A DNA stretch of 64,000 nt, taken from NCBI RefSeq assembly GCF_001411495.1, contig NZ_CP012983.1, positions 1-64,000 of the forward strand, read 5' to 3'. The notes beneath the pieces were generated by a model, which worked only from the letters and a program-made list of their open reading frames with translations, did not search any database and was not told the origin of the DNA. This DNA comes from Burkholderia cepacia ATCC 25416 (lineage in GTDB: Bacteria; Pseudomonadota; Gammaproteobacteria; Burkholderiales; Burkholderiaceae). How positions within the stretch are numbered: the stretch's first letter is position 1; each line of letters begins with the position of its first letter. Position numbers and translations under genes: made by a program. Shown here one piece after another: positions 50,746-60,720 of the stretch.

Positions 50746-51815
50746 AAACCCTCAAGCGCCCTCTTCTGATCGGGGCAGGCGTCGCCGTGCTCGCGATCGG
50801 CATCACGTATTTCGGATGGACGCGCTGGCGTGACGGGCAGGCCGATGCCGGCCTCGTGAGCGGCAACGGCCGCATCGAGGCGACCGAGATCGACGTCGCG
50901 ACCAAGCTGCCGGGGCGCGTCACCGCGATGCTCGTCGACGAAGGCGACTTCGTGAAGGCCGGGCAGCCGCTCGCGCGCATGGACGTGGTCGTCCTGCAGG
51001 CACAGCTCGACGAGGCGCGCGCCCGGGAGGCGCAGGCCGTGAACACGGCGGCGAGCATCGACGCGCAGGTCGCGCAGCGGCGCAGCGACAAGGCGGCGGC
51101 CGAGGCCGTCGTCGTCCAGCGGGAAAGCGAACTGGATGCGGCGACGCGGCGGCTCGCGCGCTCCGAAACGCTGTCGCGCGACGGCGCGTCGTCGATGCAG
51201 GAACTCGACGACGATCGCGCGCGCGCCGGCAGCCTGCGGGCGACCGTGAATGCCGCGCGCGCGCAGGTGCAGGCAGCCCAGGCCGCGATCGATGCGACCC
51301 GGGCCCAACTGGTCGCCGCGCACTCGGCGGTGACGGCCGCGCAGGCGACCGTCGCGCGCGTGCAGGCCGACATCTCGGACAGCGACCTGACCTCGCCGCG
51401 CGACGGGCGCGTGCAGTATCGCGTGGCCGAATCGGGCGAGGTGCTGCCAGCCGGCGGCAAGGTGCTCAACGTGGTCGACCTGTCGGACGTCTACATGACG
51501 TTCTTCCTGCCCGAGACGGTCGTCGGCCGGGTGCCGCTCGGCGCCGACGTGCGGATCGTGCTCGACGCCGCGCCGGAATACGTGATTCCGGCCCGCGTGT
51601 CGTACGTGTCGAGCACCGCGCAGTTCACGCCGAAGACGGTCGAGACGGCCACCGAGCGGCAGAAGCTGATGTTCCGGGTGAAGGCGCGCATCGACCGCGA
51701 CCTGCTGCAGCGCCACCTGAAGCTCGTGAAGACCGGGCTGCCGGGTGTCGCATGGCTGAAGGTCGATCCGAACGCCGCGTGGCCCGCGCGCCTCGCGATC
51801 AAGGTGCCGCAATGA
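50742..51815 (+). CDS. HlyD family membrane fusion protein (YhiI-like)
   Basis: The product has 357 residues. An N-terminal anchor ([19 protein letters not shown]) precedes [40 protein letters not shown], the lipoyl half typical of YhiI/YbhG. A long coiled coil follows (about residues 85-205), then the second half [37 protein letters not shown]. It overlaps both neighbours by 4 bp. It links the ABC permeases to the outer-membrane factor. Confidence 0.92.
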   Translation: MKTLKRPLLIGAGVAVLAIGITYFGWTRWRDGQADAGLVSGNGRIEATEIDVATKLPGRVTAMLVDEGDFVKAGQPLARMDVVVLQAQLDEARAREAQAVNTAASIDAQVAQRRSDKAAAEAVVVQRESELDAATRRLARSETLSRDGASSMQELDDDRARAGSLRATVNAARAQVQAAQAAIDATRAQLVAAHSAVTAAQATVARVQADISDSDLTSPRDGRVQYRVAESGEVLPAGGKVLNVVDLSDVYMTFFLPETVVGRVPLGADVRIVLDAAPEYVIPARVSYVSSTAQFTPKTVETATERQKLMFRVKARIDRDLLQRHLKLVKTGLPGVAWLKVDPNAAWPARLAIKVPQ

Positions 51816-54619
51816 AATCGGCGCTCCCGGCCGATACGGGTGCCGGCGCGACCGAAGCGCCGCCGGCACCCGCGCCGGTCGCACGGCTGTCCGGCGTCTC
51901 GCTGCGCTACGGCGACAAGGCCGCGCTCGACGACGTGACGCTCGACATCCCGGCCGGCCGCATGGTCGGGCTGATCGGCCCGGACGGGGTCGGCAAGTCG
52001 AGCCTGCTCGCGCTCGTGTCCGGCGCACGCGCGATCCAGCAGGGGCGCGTCTGGGCCCTCGGCGGCGACCTGGCGTCGCGCCGTCATCGCGCGCGCGTGT
52101 GCCGGCGCATCGCGTACATGCCGCAGGGCCTGGGCCGGAACCTCTACGCGACGCTGTCCGTCGAGGAAAACCTGCAGTTCTTCGCGCGGCTGTTCGGTCA
52201 CGATGCGGCGGAGCGGCGCCGCCGGATCGACGCGCTCACGCGCAGCACCGGCCTTCACCCGTTCCTGGATCGCCCCGCCGGCAAACTGTCCGGCGGCATG
52301 AAGCAGAAGCTCGGCCTGTGCTGCGCGCTGATCCACGATCCTGATCTGCTGATCCTCGACGAACCGACGACCGGCGTCGATCCGCTGTCGCGCGCCCAGT
52401 TCTGGGAACTGATCGCGCGCATCCGGGCCGCCCGCCCGGCGATGAGCGTGCTGGTGGCGACCGCGTACATGGACGAAGCCCGGCGCTTCGACCGGCTGAT
52501 CGCGATGGATGCCGGGCGGGTGCTGGCGACCGGCAGCCCGGACGAGCTGCTGGCCCGCACCGGGTGCGACACGCTCGAAGGCGCATTCGTCGCGTTGCTC
52601 CCGGACGCGCAGCGGCGCGGGCACGAGCCGATCCGGATCGCGCCGTTTCAGCCCGAACCCGCCGCCGGCTACGCGATCGAGGCCGACGGGCTGACGATGC
52701 GGTTCGGCGATTTCGTCGCGGTCGATCACGTGAGCCTGCAAATCCGCCGCGGCGAGATCTTCGGCTTCCTCGGCTCCAACGGCTGCGGCAAGTCGACGAC
52801 GATGAAGATGCTCACGGGCCTGTTGCCGGCCTCCGAAGGCACGGCGACGCTGTTCGGCCAGCCGGTCGCGGCCGACGACATCGACACGCGCCGGCGGGTC
52901 GGCTACATGTCGCAGGGGTTTTCGCTGTATGGCGAGCTGACCGTCCGGCAGAACCTCGTGCTGCATGCGCGCCTGTTCGGCGTGCCGGAGGCGGACGTAC
53001 CGGGGCGGATCGACGAAATGGCCGGGCGCTTCGGACTCACCGGCGTACTCGACGCGTTACCCGAAAGCCTGCCGCTCGGCATGCGGCAGCGGCTGTCGCT
53101 CGCGGTCGCGATGGTGCACAAGCCCGAACTGCTGATCCTCGACGAGCCGACGTCGGGTGTCGATCCCGTCGCGCGCGACGACTTCTGGCGGCTGATGATC
53201 GAGCTCGCCCGGCAGGATCGCGTGACGATCTTCATCTCGACGCACTTCATGAACGAAGCCGAGCGCTGCGATCGCATCTCGCTGATGCACGCGGGCCGGG
53301 TGCTCGCCAGCGCGTCGCCGGGGGAACTCGTGCGCATGCGCGGCGCCGGCACGCTCGAGGAGGCGTTCATCGCGTACCTGACCGACGCGCAGCGTGCGGA
53401 CAGCGTTCCGATGGACGCCGCGTCCGACGCGGGCTGGCTGAACGCGCCGCCCGAGGCCCCCGCCGCCCGGGCCGGCGCCGCCCGCGCGGCCGCGTGGTTC
53501 AGCCCGGCGCGTGCCGGCAGCTACCTGTGGCGGGAAGTGCTGGAGCTGCGGCGCGACCCGCTGCGCGCGACGCTGGCCCTGTTCGGGTCGCTCGTCCTGA
53601 TGTGCGTCATCAGCATCGGCATCAGTCTCGACGTCGACAACCTGACGTTCGCGGTGCTCGACCGCGACCAGTCGATCCTGAGCCAGGACTATGCGCAGAA
53701 CCTCGGCGGCTCGCGCTACTTCGTGCCGCGCGCGCCGCTCGCGGACGAGCGCGAGATCGACCGCCGCATGCGCAACGGCCAGCTGTCGCTCGCGATCGAG
53801 ATTCCGCCCGGGTTCGCGCGGGACGTCGCGCACGGCCGCCGGGTCGAGATCGGCGCGTGGATCGACGGCGCGATGCCGATGCGCGCCGAGACGATCCGCG
53901 GCTACGTCGCCGGCATGCACGAGAACTGGCTGCGCGACCAGGCGAAGCGCCGGCTCGGCGCGTCGCTCGCGCCGACCGTCGAGATCGCCGTGCGCTATCG
54001 CTACAACCCGGACGTCAAGAGCCTGCCGGCGATGATTCCGGCCATCATGCCGATGCTGCTGCTGATGCTGCCCGCGATGCTGACGGCGCTCGCCGTCGTC
54101 CGGGAACGGGAGCTCGGGTCGATCGTCAACCTGTACGTCACGCCCGTCACACGCGCGGAATTCCTGCTCGGCAAGCAGGCGCCCTACGTGATGCTCCCCA
54201 TGCTGAACTTCCTGCTGATGGTCGTGCTGGCCGACGTCGCGTTCGGCGTGCGGATCAAGGGCAGCTTCTTCACGCTCGCGGCCGCGGTGCTGGTCTTCAA
54301 CGTGGTGGCCACGGGCATCGGCCTGTTCGCGTCGACGTTCACGCGCAGCCAGATCGCCGCGATCTTCATGACGATCGTCGGCACGCTGATTCCCGTCGTG
54401 CAGTTCTCGGGGCTGCTCACGCCGCTGTCGTCGCTGGAAGGCGCCGGCAAGTGGATCGGGGCGGTCTACCCGGCCACCTACATGCTCGCGATCAGCCGCG
54501 GCGTCTACAACAAGGCGCTCGGCCTGGGCGACCTGTCGTCGCAGTTCTGGCCGCTGCTCGCGGCGGCGCCGGCCATCCTGGCCATGACCGCCGCCCTGCT
54601 GCGCAAACAGGAGCGCTGA
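51812..54619 (+). CDS. Fused double-ATPase/ABC-2 permease (RbbA/YhiH-like)
   Basis: The product has 935 residues. The first ATPase has Walker [12 protein letters not shown] near residue 57 and signature [11 protein letters not shown]. The second has [11 protein letters not shown] near residue 320, the altered signature [14 protein letters not shown] and [13 protein letters not shown]. From about residue 575 an ABC-2 permease follows ([24 protein letters not shown]... to FVTLR-type C-terminal helices). The same D-for-usual residue in the first P-loop and the same altered signature occur in RbbA. E. coli RbbA has been linked to ribosomes, but the gene order here says exporter. Confidence 0.9.
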   Translation: MKSALPADTGAGATEAPPAPAPVARLSGVSLRYGDKAALDDVTLDIPAGRMVGLIGPDGVGKSSLLALVSGARAIQQGRVWALGGDLASRRHRARVCRRIAYMPQGLGRNLYATLSVEENLQFFARLFGHDAAERRRRIDALTRSTGLHPFLDRPAGKLSGGMKQKLGLCCALIHDPDLLILDEPTTGVDPLSRAQFWELIARIRAARPAMSVLVATAYMDEARRFDRLIAMDAGRVLATGSPDELLARTGCDTLEGAFVALLPDAQRRGHEPIRIAPFQPEPAAGYAIEADGLTMRFGDFVAVDHVSLQIRRGEIFGFLGSNGCGKSTTMKMLTGLLPASEGTATLFGQPVAADDIDTRRRVGYMSQGFSLYGELTVRQNLVLHARLFGVPEADVPGRIDEMAGRFGLTGVLDALPESLPLGMRQRLSLAVAMVHKPELLILDEPTSGVDPVARDDFWRLMIELARQDRVTIFISTHFMNEAERCDRISLMHAGRVLASASPGELVRMRGAGTLEEAFIAYLTDAQRADSVPMDAASDAGWLNAPPEAPAARAGAARAAAWFSPARAGSYLWREVLELRRDPLRATLALFGSLVLMCVISIGISLDVDNLTFAVLDRDQSILSQDYAQNLGGSRYFVPRAPLADEREIDRRMRNGQLSLAIEIPPGFARDVAHGRRVEIGAWIDGAMPMRAETIRGYVAGMHENWLRDQAKRRLGASLAPTVEIAVRYRYNPDVKSLPAMIPAIMPMLLLMLPAMLTALAVVRERELGSIVNLYVTPVTRAEFLLGKQAPYVMLPMLNFLLMVVLADVAFGVRIKGSFFTLAAAVLVFNVVATGIGLFASTFTRSQIAAIFMTIVGTLIPVVQFSGLLTPLSSLEGAGKWIGAVYPATYMLAISRGVYNKALGLGDLSSQFWPLLAAAPAILAMTAALLRKQER

Positions 54620-54621
54620 CC

Positions 54622-55746
54622 ATGTCGCGCCTGCTCGTCATCTTCCGGCTCGGGGTCAAGGAGCTCTGGAGCCTCGCCCGCGACCCGATCCTGCTCGTGC
54701 TGATCGTCTACACGTTCAGCGCGTCGATCTACGTCGCGGCCACCGCGCGCCCGGAAACGCTGCACAAGGTGCCGATCGCGATCGTCGACGAAGATGCGTC
54801 GCCGCTGTCGGCGCGCATCGCGTCGGCGTTCTTCCCGCCGCAGTTCGCACCGCCGCCGATCGTCGACGCGGCCGCGGCCGATCACGGCCTCGACAACGGC
54901 GACTACACGTTCTCGCTCGACATTCCGCCGGATTTCCAGCGCGACGTGCTCGCCGGCCGTCACGCGACGATCCAGCTCAACGTCGACGCGACCCGCATGA
55001 CGCAGGCCTTTACCGGCGGCGGATACGTGCAGCAGATCGTGTCGGGCGAGATCGACGCATTCGTGCGGCGCTATCGCGGCACGGCGTCGCCGCCCGTCGA
55101 TCTCGCGATGCGGATGCGCTTCAACCCGAATCTCGACGAAGTGTGGTTCGGCGCGCTGATGGAGCTGATCAACAACGTGACGATGCTGTCGATGATCCTC
55201 ACCGGGGCCGCGCTGATCCGCGAACGCGAGCACGGCACGATCGAGCATCTGCTCGTGATGCCGGTCACCGCCGCGGAAATCATGCTCGCGAAGGTCTGGT
55301 CGATGGGGCTCGTCGTCACGGTGGCGGCCGTCGCGTCGCTGACGCTGGTCGTGGGCGGAGCGCTGCACGTGCCGATTCCGGGCTCCATCCCGCTGTTCGT
55401 GGCCGGGATGGCGCTGCACCTGTTCGCGACGACGTCGATGGGGATCTTTCTCGCGACGCTCGTGCGCAGCATGCCGCAGTTCGGGATGTTGCTCGTGCTC
55501 GTGCTGCTGCCGCTGCAACTGCTGTCAGGCGGACTGACACCGCGCGAGAGCATGCCGCTCGCCGTGCAGGACATCATGCTGGCCGCGCCGACCACGCATT
55601 TCGTCGAACTCGCGCAACGCATCCTGTACCGCGGCGCGGGACTCGATGCGGTCTGGATCCAGTTCGCCGTGCTGTTCGCGATCGGCTGCGCGCTGTTCCT
55701 GCTGTCGCTGACCCGCTTTCGCAAGACGATCGCCCAAATGGCGTAA
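54622..55746 (+). CDS. ABC-2 type permease (YhhJ-like)
   Basis: The product has 374 residues, starting 2 bp after the fused ATPase gene. One N-terminal membrane segment (LARDPILLVLIVYTFSASIYVAA), a large periplasmic domain with VPIAIVDEDASPLSARIASAFF, and five C-terminal segments including LLVMPVTAAEIMLAKVWSMGLVVTVAAVASLTLVVGG match YhhJ/YbhR permeases. It would pair with the permease half of the fused protein to make the channel. It is the last gene of the exporter operon. Confidence 0.92.
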   Translation: MSRLLVIFRLGVKELWSLARDPILLVLIVYTFSASIYVAATARPETLHKVPIAIVDEDASPLSARIASAFFPPQFAPPPIVDAAAADHGLDNGDYTFSLDIPPDFQRDVLAGRHATIQLNVDATRMTQAFTGGGYVQQIVSGEIDAFVRRYRGTASPPVDLAMRMRFNPNLDEVWFGALMELINNVTMLSMILTGAALIREREHGTIEHLLVMPVTAAEIMLAKVWSMGLVVTVAAVASLTLVVGGALHVPIPGSIPLFVAGMALHLFATTSMGIFLATLVRSMPQFGMLLVLVLLPLQLLSGGLTPRESMPLAVQDIMLAAPTTHFVELAQRILYRGAGLDAVWIQFAVLFAIGCALFLLSLTRFRKTIAQMA

Positions 55747-55794
55747 CCGGCCCGGCGGGCGGCCGGACGCGCGCGCGGCGGCCCCATTCGTCCG

Positions 55795-55808
55795 TTGATA
55801 CAGATCAA
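55795..55808 (+). promoter_or_regulatory. FNR-type box TTGAT-N4-ATCAA
   Basis: TTGATACAGATCAA is a perfect FNR consensus palindrome, 120 bp upstream of the small membrane protein gene at 55929. Confidence 0.8.
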
Positions 55809-55928
55809 CCGTGCCGGCACCCTTCACGCGATCATGACGACACGTCCTGTGATAGCCGCGGCGGCCGCGATGGCGGCAGGGCGGCATCGCGCTCACGGCG
55901 GCCGGCGGCCGCCTCGCCGGAGAACGTC

Positions 55929-56135
55929 ATGATGCGCCTGCCAAACCGGATCGTTCTTGCCACGCTCGGCGTGTTCACCGCACTCGCGTCGCTGCTGGGC
56001 GTCGAGCACGCGATGCTCGCCGGGTCGCCCGTCCTCCCGTACGCGGTCGTCGCGCTGGTGTCGGGCGTCGCTGCTTTCGTCGCACAGTTGGATTCGGCCG
56101 CCGGCGAGCGCAGGCGTTGTGCAAGGTGTCGATGA
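55929..56135 (+). CDS. Small two-helix membrane protein, paralogue 2
   Basis: The product has 68 residues (MMRLPNRIVLATLGVFTALA at the start), related to the protein at 48851. Two membrane segments around LATLGVFTALASLLGVEHAML and LPYAVVALVSGVAAFVAQL are followed by a basic, arginine- and cysteine-containing tail (GERRRCARCR). The tail overlaps the start of a gene remnant in another frame, so the C-terminus may have been changed by a deletion. It has a perfect FNR-type box upstream. Confidence 0.65.
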   Translation: MMRLPNRIVLATLGVFTALASLLGVEHAMLAGSPVLPYAVVALVSGVAAFVAQLDSAAGERRRCARCR

Positions 56136-56349
56136 CGCGAACTTCGGCGAGAGGCTGCTGATCGTCGGGCCGTCCGGCAGCGGCAAGACGACGCTGCTCG
56201 GCGTGATCCCGGGCTACGTGCAGTTGCTGGTCACCGACGTGCAATACCATCAGGCGCGCCTTGCGTGGCTGCAGGCAGTCGCGCAGCGGCTGCAGGACAC
56301 GGTCGCGTTCTACGTCGCGCTCGGCGGCGGCTGGGGTGACCCGGGCTGA
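56113..56349 (+). pseudogene. Fused remnant of an ABC ATPase and an outer-membrane factor
   Basis: The frame reads VDDANFGERLLIVGPSGSGK, then TTLLGVIPG (a Walker A region of a MacB-like ATPase), and passes directly into VQYHQARLAWLQAVAQRLQD, then TVAFYVALGGGWGDPG (the C-terminal end of a NodT-type outer-membrane factor). Everything between is gone. A deletion within a MacA/MacB/outer-membrane-factor-type locus is the simplest explanation. No start codon with a ribosome site was found. Confidence 0.65.
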
Positions 56350-56383
56350 AACGCGGCAGCGCGGTCGTCCGGAGTCGGCCCGT

Positions 56384-56830
56384 CTATGTGTGCGCCACGA
56401 TGTCCGGCCGCTGCCAGGGCGGCAACTCGGCCCAGCCGAGCGGGCCGTAGACGGTACCGCCAGCAGCCTCGATCGTCTCGACGAATTCGGCGAGTGTCGC
56501 CCCCGCCGGCACGGCCAGCTTCATCGCGTCGACGAATTCCTCGCTGCGCAGCCACGGCACCGCGCCGCCGTTGATCTGCTCGACGCTCCAGTCCTGCCCG
56601 TGCCGGCCGGCCTCGGGCGGCAGCAGGCGCGGCGCGTCGAACGCCACGCGCAGCAGCTGTGTGCGCGAATCGCTGTAAGGCGGCTGCGCGACGTCCTGAT
56701 AGGGCACGTCGGCCCAGCTTTGGCCGCATTGCAGGTCGAGCGGCAGGCACGTAAACCACGCCCAGGGCGCGCGGACGAAGCACAGCCGGTAGCCGGTCCG
56801 CGCGCCGTCCAGGTTGGCGATCAGCGTCAT
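56384..56830 (-). CDS. Hypothetical protein
   Basis: The product has 148 residues (MTLIANLDGARTGYRLCFVR at the start). It is soluble, rich in W and P (VRAPWAWFTCLPLDLQCGQSWADVPYQ), with a helical C-terminal part (EEFVDAMKLAVPAGATLAEFVETIEAAGG). No family is recognised. It diverges from the beta-CASP nuclease gene and may share the FNR-type box at 56965, 134 bp upstream of its start. Confidence 0.6.
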   Translation of the reverse strand: MTLIANLDGARTGYRLCFVRAPWAWFTCLPLDLQCGQSWADVPYQDVAQPPYSDSRTQLLRVAFDAPRLLPPEAGRHGQDWSVEQINGGAVPWLRSEEFVDAMKLAVPAGATLAEFVETIEAAGGTVYGPLGWAELPPWQRPDIVAHT

Positions 56831-56964
56831 GATGGATTCGTCCCTATCGCGTCGAAATCTCGCTGCCTATGGTGTACGGCATATCCGCGGCCCGCGCGGA
56901 GGGCGGAATCACGACATCGCCCTCGCGCATGCGACCACTATCGCGCCACCGTCCGGCCCGCGCG

Positions 56965-56978
56965 TTGATTGACGTCAA
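56965..56978. promoter_or_regulatory. FNR-type box TTGAT-N4-GTCAA
   Basis: TTGATTGACGTCAA is a near-perfect palindrome in the 286-bp divergent gap, 138 bp before the nuclease gene and 134 bp before the hypothetical gene. The rest of the gap shows no gene. Confidence 0.7.
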
Positions 56979-57116
56979 ACCGTAGCCGCAACGGCTGGAG
57001 GACGAACCTCACCTATCCCGGGCACGGATACGGCAAACCCTGATTTCCATCAATCGCTTCACGCGCATCCGCGCTGTAATCGGTTCACTGCTCCCTCGAC
57101 TCCCGGTGAGGCATCC

Positions 57117-58520
57117 ATGAAACTGACTTTTCTCGGCGCGACCGAAACCGTGACCGGCTCGAAGTACCTGCTCGAGCACGGCAACCGGCGCGTGCTGGTC
57201 GATTGCGGCCTGTTCCAGGGCACGAAGAACCTGCGGCTGCGCAACTGGAGCCCGTTGCCGCTCGCGCCCGACACGCTCGACGCGGTCGTGCTCACGCACG
57301 CGCATATCGACCATACCGGCTACCTTCCGGTACTGGTGCGCGAAGGATATCGCGGGCCCGTGTACTGCACGGCCGCCACGGCCGAACTCTGCGACATCAT
57401 GCTGCGCGACAGCGCGCGGCTGCAGGAAGAGGAAGCCGACTTCGCGAACCGCCACGGCTACTCGAAGCATCACCCCGCACAGCCGCTCTACACGCTGGAC
57501 GACGCGCAGCGCGCGCTGCAACTGCTGAAGCCCGTCGCGTTCGACGAATGCACCGCACTGGGCGGCGGCCTGGCGTTCCGTCTGCTGCCGGCCGGGCACA
57601 TCCTCGGCGCGGCGAGCGTCGTGATGCACTGGAATCACAAGGTGCTCGCGTTCTCGGGCGACCTCGGCCGCTATCACGACCCGATCATGCAGCCGCCGCT
57701 GGCGCCCGCGCATGCGGACTTCCTGGTCGTCGAATCGACGTACGGCGACCGTCTGCATCCGGAATCGGACCCCGAGAACGAACTGGCCGCGCTGTTCGAC
57801 AAGACTTTCGCGCGCGGCGGCGTCGTGGTGATGCCCTGCTTCACCGTCGGGCGCGCGCAGGAAATCCTGCACTACATCGCGCGGCTGAAGGCGTCCGGCC
57901 GCATGGCGCGCGTCCCGGTATATCTCGACAGCCCGATGGCGACGGACGTGACCGAGATCTATCGTCACCATATTCTCGAGCACCGGCTGACGCCGTCCGA
58001 AGCGAACGCGCTCGGTCACGCGGCCACGATGATCCGGTCGGTCGAGCAGTCGAAAGCGATCGCCGACCATCATGGCCCGATGGTCATCATCGCCGGCAGC
58101 GGGATGGCGACGGGCGGCCGCGTGCTGCATCACCTCAGCCGCTACGCGCCCGATGCGCGCAACACGATCGCGCTGGTCGGCTACCAGGCGGCCGGCACAC
58201 GCGGCGCGGCGCTGGCCGCGCACGAGCCGACGCTGAAGATTCACGGCGAATACGTGCGCGTGCGCGCGCAGGTCGAGTCGATCACGACGCTCTCCGCGCA
58301 TGCCGACTACGAGGAGATTCTCCGCTGGCTCGGCACGATGCAGCGCGCGCCGGTGCGGACCTTCGTCACGCACGGCGAACCCGCGGCGGCCGATGCGATG
58401 CGGCGGCGTATCGCGGAGCGACTGCACTGGCCGTGCGAGGTGCCGACTTACGCGCAGTGCGTCGATCTCGACGCGGTCGAATCGGGCGACACGCACGAGC
58501 CGGCCGCGCTTTCATCCTGA
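57117..58520 (+). CDS. MBL-fold beta-CASP ribonuclease
   Basis: The product has 467 residues. The N-terminus MKLTFLGATETVTGSKYLLE and the zinc motif LTHAHIDHTGYLP are those of YSH1/CPSF-type beta-CASP nucleases. Further ligands are in LPAGHILGAASVVM and FSGDLGRYHDPI. The beta-CASP part has VVMPCFTVGRAQEIL, IIAGSGMATGGRVLHHL and ITTLSAHADYEEILRW. Such proteins cut RNA. Homologues are common in low-oxygen loci beside PHB and stress genes, which fits the neighbourhood. An FNR-type box lies upstream. Confidence 0.93.
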   Translation: MKLTFLGATETVTGSKYLLEHGNRRVLVDCGLFQGTKNLRLRNWSPLPLAPDTLDAVVLTHAHIDHTGYLPVLVREGYRGPVYCTAATAELCDIMLRDSARLQEEEADFANRHGYSKHHPAQPLYTLDDAQRALQLLKPVAFDECTALGGGLAFRLLPAGHILGAASVVMHWNHKVLAFSGDLGRYHDPIMQPPLAPAHADFLVVESTYGDRLHPESDPENELAALFDKTFARGGVVVMPCFTVGRAQEILHYIARLKASGRMARVPVYLDSPMATDVTEIYRHHILEHRLTPSEANALGHAATMIRSVEQSKAIADHHGPMVIIAGSGMATGGRVLHHLSRYAPDARNTIALVGYQAAGTRGAALAAHEPTLKIHGEYVRVRAQVESITTLSAHADYEEILRWLGTMQRAPVRTFVTHGEPAAADAMRRRIAERLHWPCEVPTYAQCVDLDAVESGDTHEPAALSS

Positions 58521-58590
58521 CGGCGACGCCGTCGACGCCCGGGCCGGCGCGGCGGGAACCGGACATCGCGCGCCGGGTCCCGTGCTCGCG

Positions 58591-58625
58591 CGGCGCGGCG
58601 CGGCGCGGCGCGGCGCGGCGCGGCG
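58591..58625. repeat. (CGGCG)7 tandem repeat
   Basis: Seven exact copies of CGGCG, followed by CGGCT, lie in the 125-bp gap between the convergent nuclease and alcohol dehydrogenase genes. Such pentamers are prone to slippage. The repeat is outside both coding regions. Confidence 0.75.
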
Positions 58626-58645
58626 CGGCTATCGGCTATCGGCGA

Positions 58646-59686
58646 TCAACCGACTTCGATGATGACCTTCAGCGCATGGGTTTGCGCCGCGCGGCCGAAG
58701 GTGTCGTATGCGCGCTCGACGTCGTCGAGCGAGAACCGGTGCGTGATCAGGCGCGTCGGATCGAGGCGCCCGGCGCGTACGGTCTTCAGCAGCATCGGCG
58801 TGCTGACCGTGTCGACGAGCCGCGTCGTGATCGAGATATTGCGATCCCACAGCTTCTCGAGGTGCAGGTCGGCCTTGACCCCGTGCACGCCGACGTTCGC
58901 GACCACGCCGCCCGGCGCCACCAGCGAGGTGCACATCTCGAACGTCGCCGGAATGCCGACCGCCTCGATCGCGCAATCCACGCCGACGCCGTCGGTCAGC
59001 TTCATGACCTCCGCCACCGGGTCGCCGCTGCGGCCGTCGATGCAATCGGTCGCGCCGAAACGCCGCGCCACCTCGAGCCGGTTGCTGTCCGGGTCGATCA
59101 TGATGATCCGCGCGGGCGAGTAGAACTGCGCGGTCAGCAACGCCGCCAGCCCGATCGGGCCCGCGCCGACGATCGCGACCGAGCAGCCGGGCTGCACCTT
59201 GCCGTTCAGCACGCCGCATTCGAACCCGGTCGGCAGGATGTCGGACAGCATCACGAGCGCGTCCTCGTCCGCGCCCGGCGGAATCCGGTAGAGGCTCGTC
59301 TGCGCATGCGGGATGCGCACGTACTCGGCCTGCGTGCCGTCGATCCGGTTGCCGAGGATCCAGCCGCCCGTCGTGCAGTGAGAATAGAGGCCGCGCCGGC
59401 AGTACTCGCAGCGGCCGCACGACGAGATGCACGAAATGAGCACGGGGTCGCCCGGCTTCAGTGAATCGACCGCGGCGCCGACCTGCTCGACGATGCCGAC
59501 GCCCTCATGGCCGAGAATGCGGCCGGGTTCGCACGTCGGTACGTCGCCCTTGAGAATATGCAGATCGGTACCGCAGATCGTCGTGCGCGTCATGCGGACG
59601 ATCGCATCGGTGGGCGACTGCAGTTCCGGCCTGGGCCGTTCCTCGAGCGCCTTGCGCCCGGGTCCGTGGTAAACGAGTGCTTTCAT
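58646..59686 (-). CDS. Zinc-dependent alcohol dehydrogenase
   Basis: The product has 346 residues. The catalytic zinc site is in TTICGTDLHILKGDVPT and RILGHEGVGIVEQVG, and the structural zinc cysteines in CISSCGRCEYCRRGLYSHC. The NAD-binding motif is VAIVGAGPIGLAALLTAQ, with the acidic residue in MIDPDSNRLE. It resembles isopropanol- and butanediol-type medium-chain dehydrogenases. As the last gene of the PHB operon it may regenerate NAD by reducing an aldehyde or ketone under low oxygen. The substrate is unproven. Confidence 0.9.
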   Translation of the reverse strand: MKALVYHGPGRKALEERPRPELQSPTDAIVRMTRTTICGTDLHILKGDVPTCEPGRILGHEGVGIVEQVGAAVDSLKPGDPVLISCISSCGRCEYCRRGLYSHCTTGGWILGNRIDGTQAEYVRIPHAQTSLYRIPPGADEDALVMLSDILPTGFECGVLNGKVQPGCSVAIVGAGPIGLAALLTAQFYSPARIIMIDPDSNRLEVARRFGATDCIDGRSGDPVAEVMKLTDGVGVDCAIEAVGIPATFEMCTSLVAPGGVVANVGVHGVKADLHLEKLWDRNISITTRLVDTVSTPMLLKTVRAGRLDPTRLITHRFSLDDVERAYDTFGRAAQTHALKVIIEVG

Positions 59687-59727
59687 CGCGGTTCCTCCAT
59701 CGAAAGAAAGGGTTGCGGGTTCATTCA

Positions 59728-60720
59728 TCAGGACTGCAGGTGATGCCGCCCCTGCGCCAGCACCGTCGCGAGTGCGCACGAAGCGATCCGGACGGCGACG
59801 CTGTCGGCACGGCTCGTCAGCACGATCGGTACGCGTGCGCCGACGACGATGCCTGCGCTGACGGCACCCCCGAGGTATTCGAGCTGCTTCGCGAGCAGGT
59901 TGCCGGCTTCGATATCGGGAACGACCAGGATGTCGGCGCGGCCGGCTACCGGTGAATCGATCCCCTTGTCGTGCGCCGCCCGCAGCGAAATCGCGTTGTC
60001 GAACGCGAGCGGGCCGTCGACGATCGCACCCGTGAGCTGGCCGCGCTCGGCCATCTTCGCGAGCGCGGCCGCATCGAGCGTCGAGCGCATCGCCGGATTG
60101 ACGGTTTCGACCGCGCACAGCACCGCCACGCGCGGGCAGGCAACGCCCAGCGCATGTGCGACGTCGATCGCGTTCTGCGTGATGGCCGCTTTCTGCGCGA
60201 GATCCGGCGCGATGTTCACCGCCGCGTCGGTCAGGATGAACGGGCGCGGATACGCCGGCGCCTCGATCAGGAAACAGTGGGACATGCGCTTGTCGGTGCG
60301 CAGGCCCGAACCGGCCGCGACGACCGCGCCCATCAGCTCGTCCGTGTGCAGGCTGCCCTTCATCAGCGCGCCGGCGCGGCCGGCCGCCGCCAGTTCGACC
60401 GCGCGGGCCGCCGCCGCATGGCTGTGCGGCACGTCCTCGATCGTCCACTTCGAAAGATCGACACTCGCCTCGTTCGCCACGCGTTGCACCTTGGCGCGCG
60501 GCGCGACGATCAGCGGTTCGATCGCCGCCCCCAGGGGTGACGTGCGCAGCGCCGCGAGCGCAACGAGACTGGTCGCGTCACACGGATGCACGACGGCGAC
60601 GACGAGCGGCGCCGCGTTGCGCGCCCGCGCGATCAGCTCGGGTAATGCGCCGTCCGGGCGTGGCAGCAAGCCGGGCAGGCATGCGTCGTCGAGCCCCTCC
60701 GGCGGCGGGTTTTCGCTCAT
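59728..60720 (-). CDS. Phosphate acetyl/butyryltransferase family protein
   Basis: The product has 330 residues. It covers the PTA/PTB domain: LMKGSLHTDELMGAVVAAGSGLRTDKRMSHCFLIEAP, FILTDAAVNIAPDLAQKAAITQNAIDVAHALG, VDGPLAFDNAISLRAAHDKGIDSPVAGRADILVVPDIEAGN and a C-terminal VPIVLTSRADS. There is no enoyl-CoA hydratase domain. It should exchange CoA and phosphate on acyl groups, allowing acetyl- or butyryl-phosphate formation and, with a kinase, ATP without respiration. Its start overlaps the PHB synthase stop by 4 bp. A kinase gene is not in the window. Confidence 0.9.
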   Translation of the reverse strand: MSENPPPEGLDDACLPGLLPRPDGALPELIARARNAAPLVVAVVHPCDATSLVALAALRTSPLGAAIEPLIVAPRAKVQRVANEASVDLSKWTIEDVPHSHAAAARAVELAAAGRAGALMKGSLHTDELMGAVVAAGSGLRTDKRMSHCFLIEAPAYPRPFILTDAAVNIAPDLAQKAAITQNAIDVAHALGVACPRVAVLCAVETVNPAMRSTLDAAALAKMAERGQLTGAIVDGPLAFDNAISLRAAHDKGIDSPVAGRADILVVPDIEAGNLLAKQLEYLGGAVSAGIVVGARVPIVLTSRADSVAVRIASCALATVLAQGRHHLQS

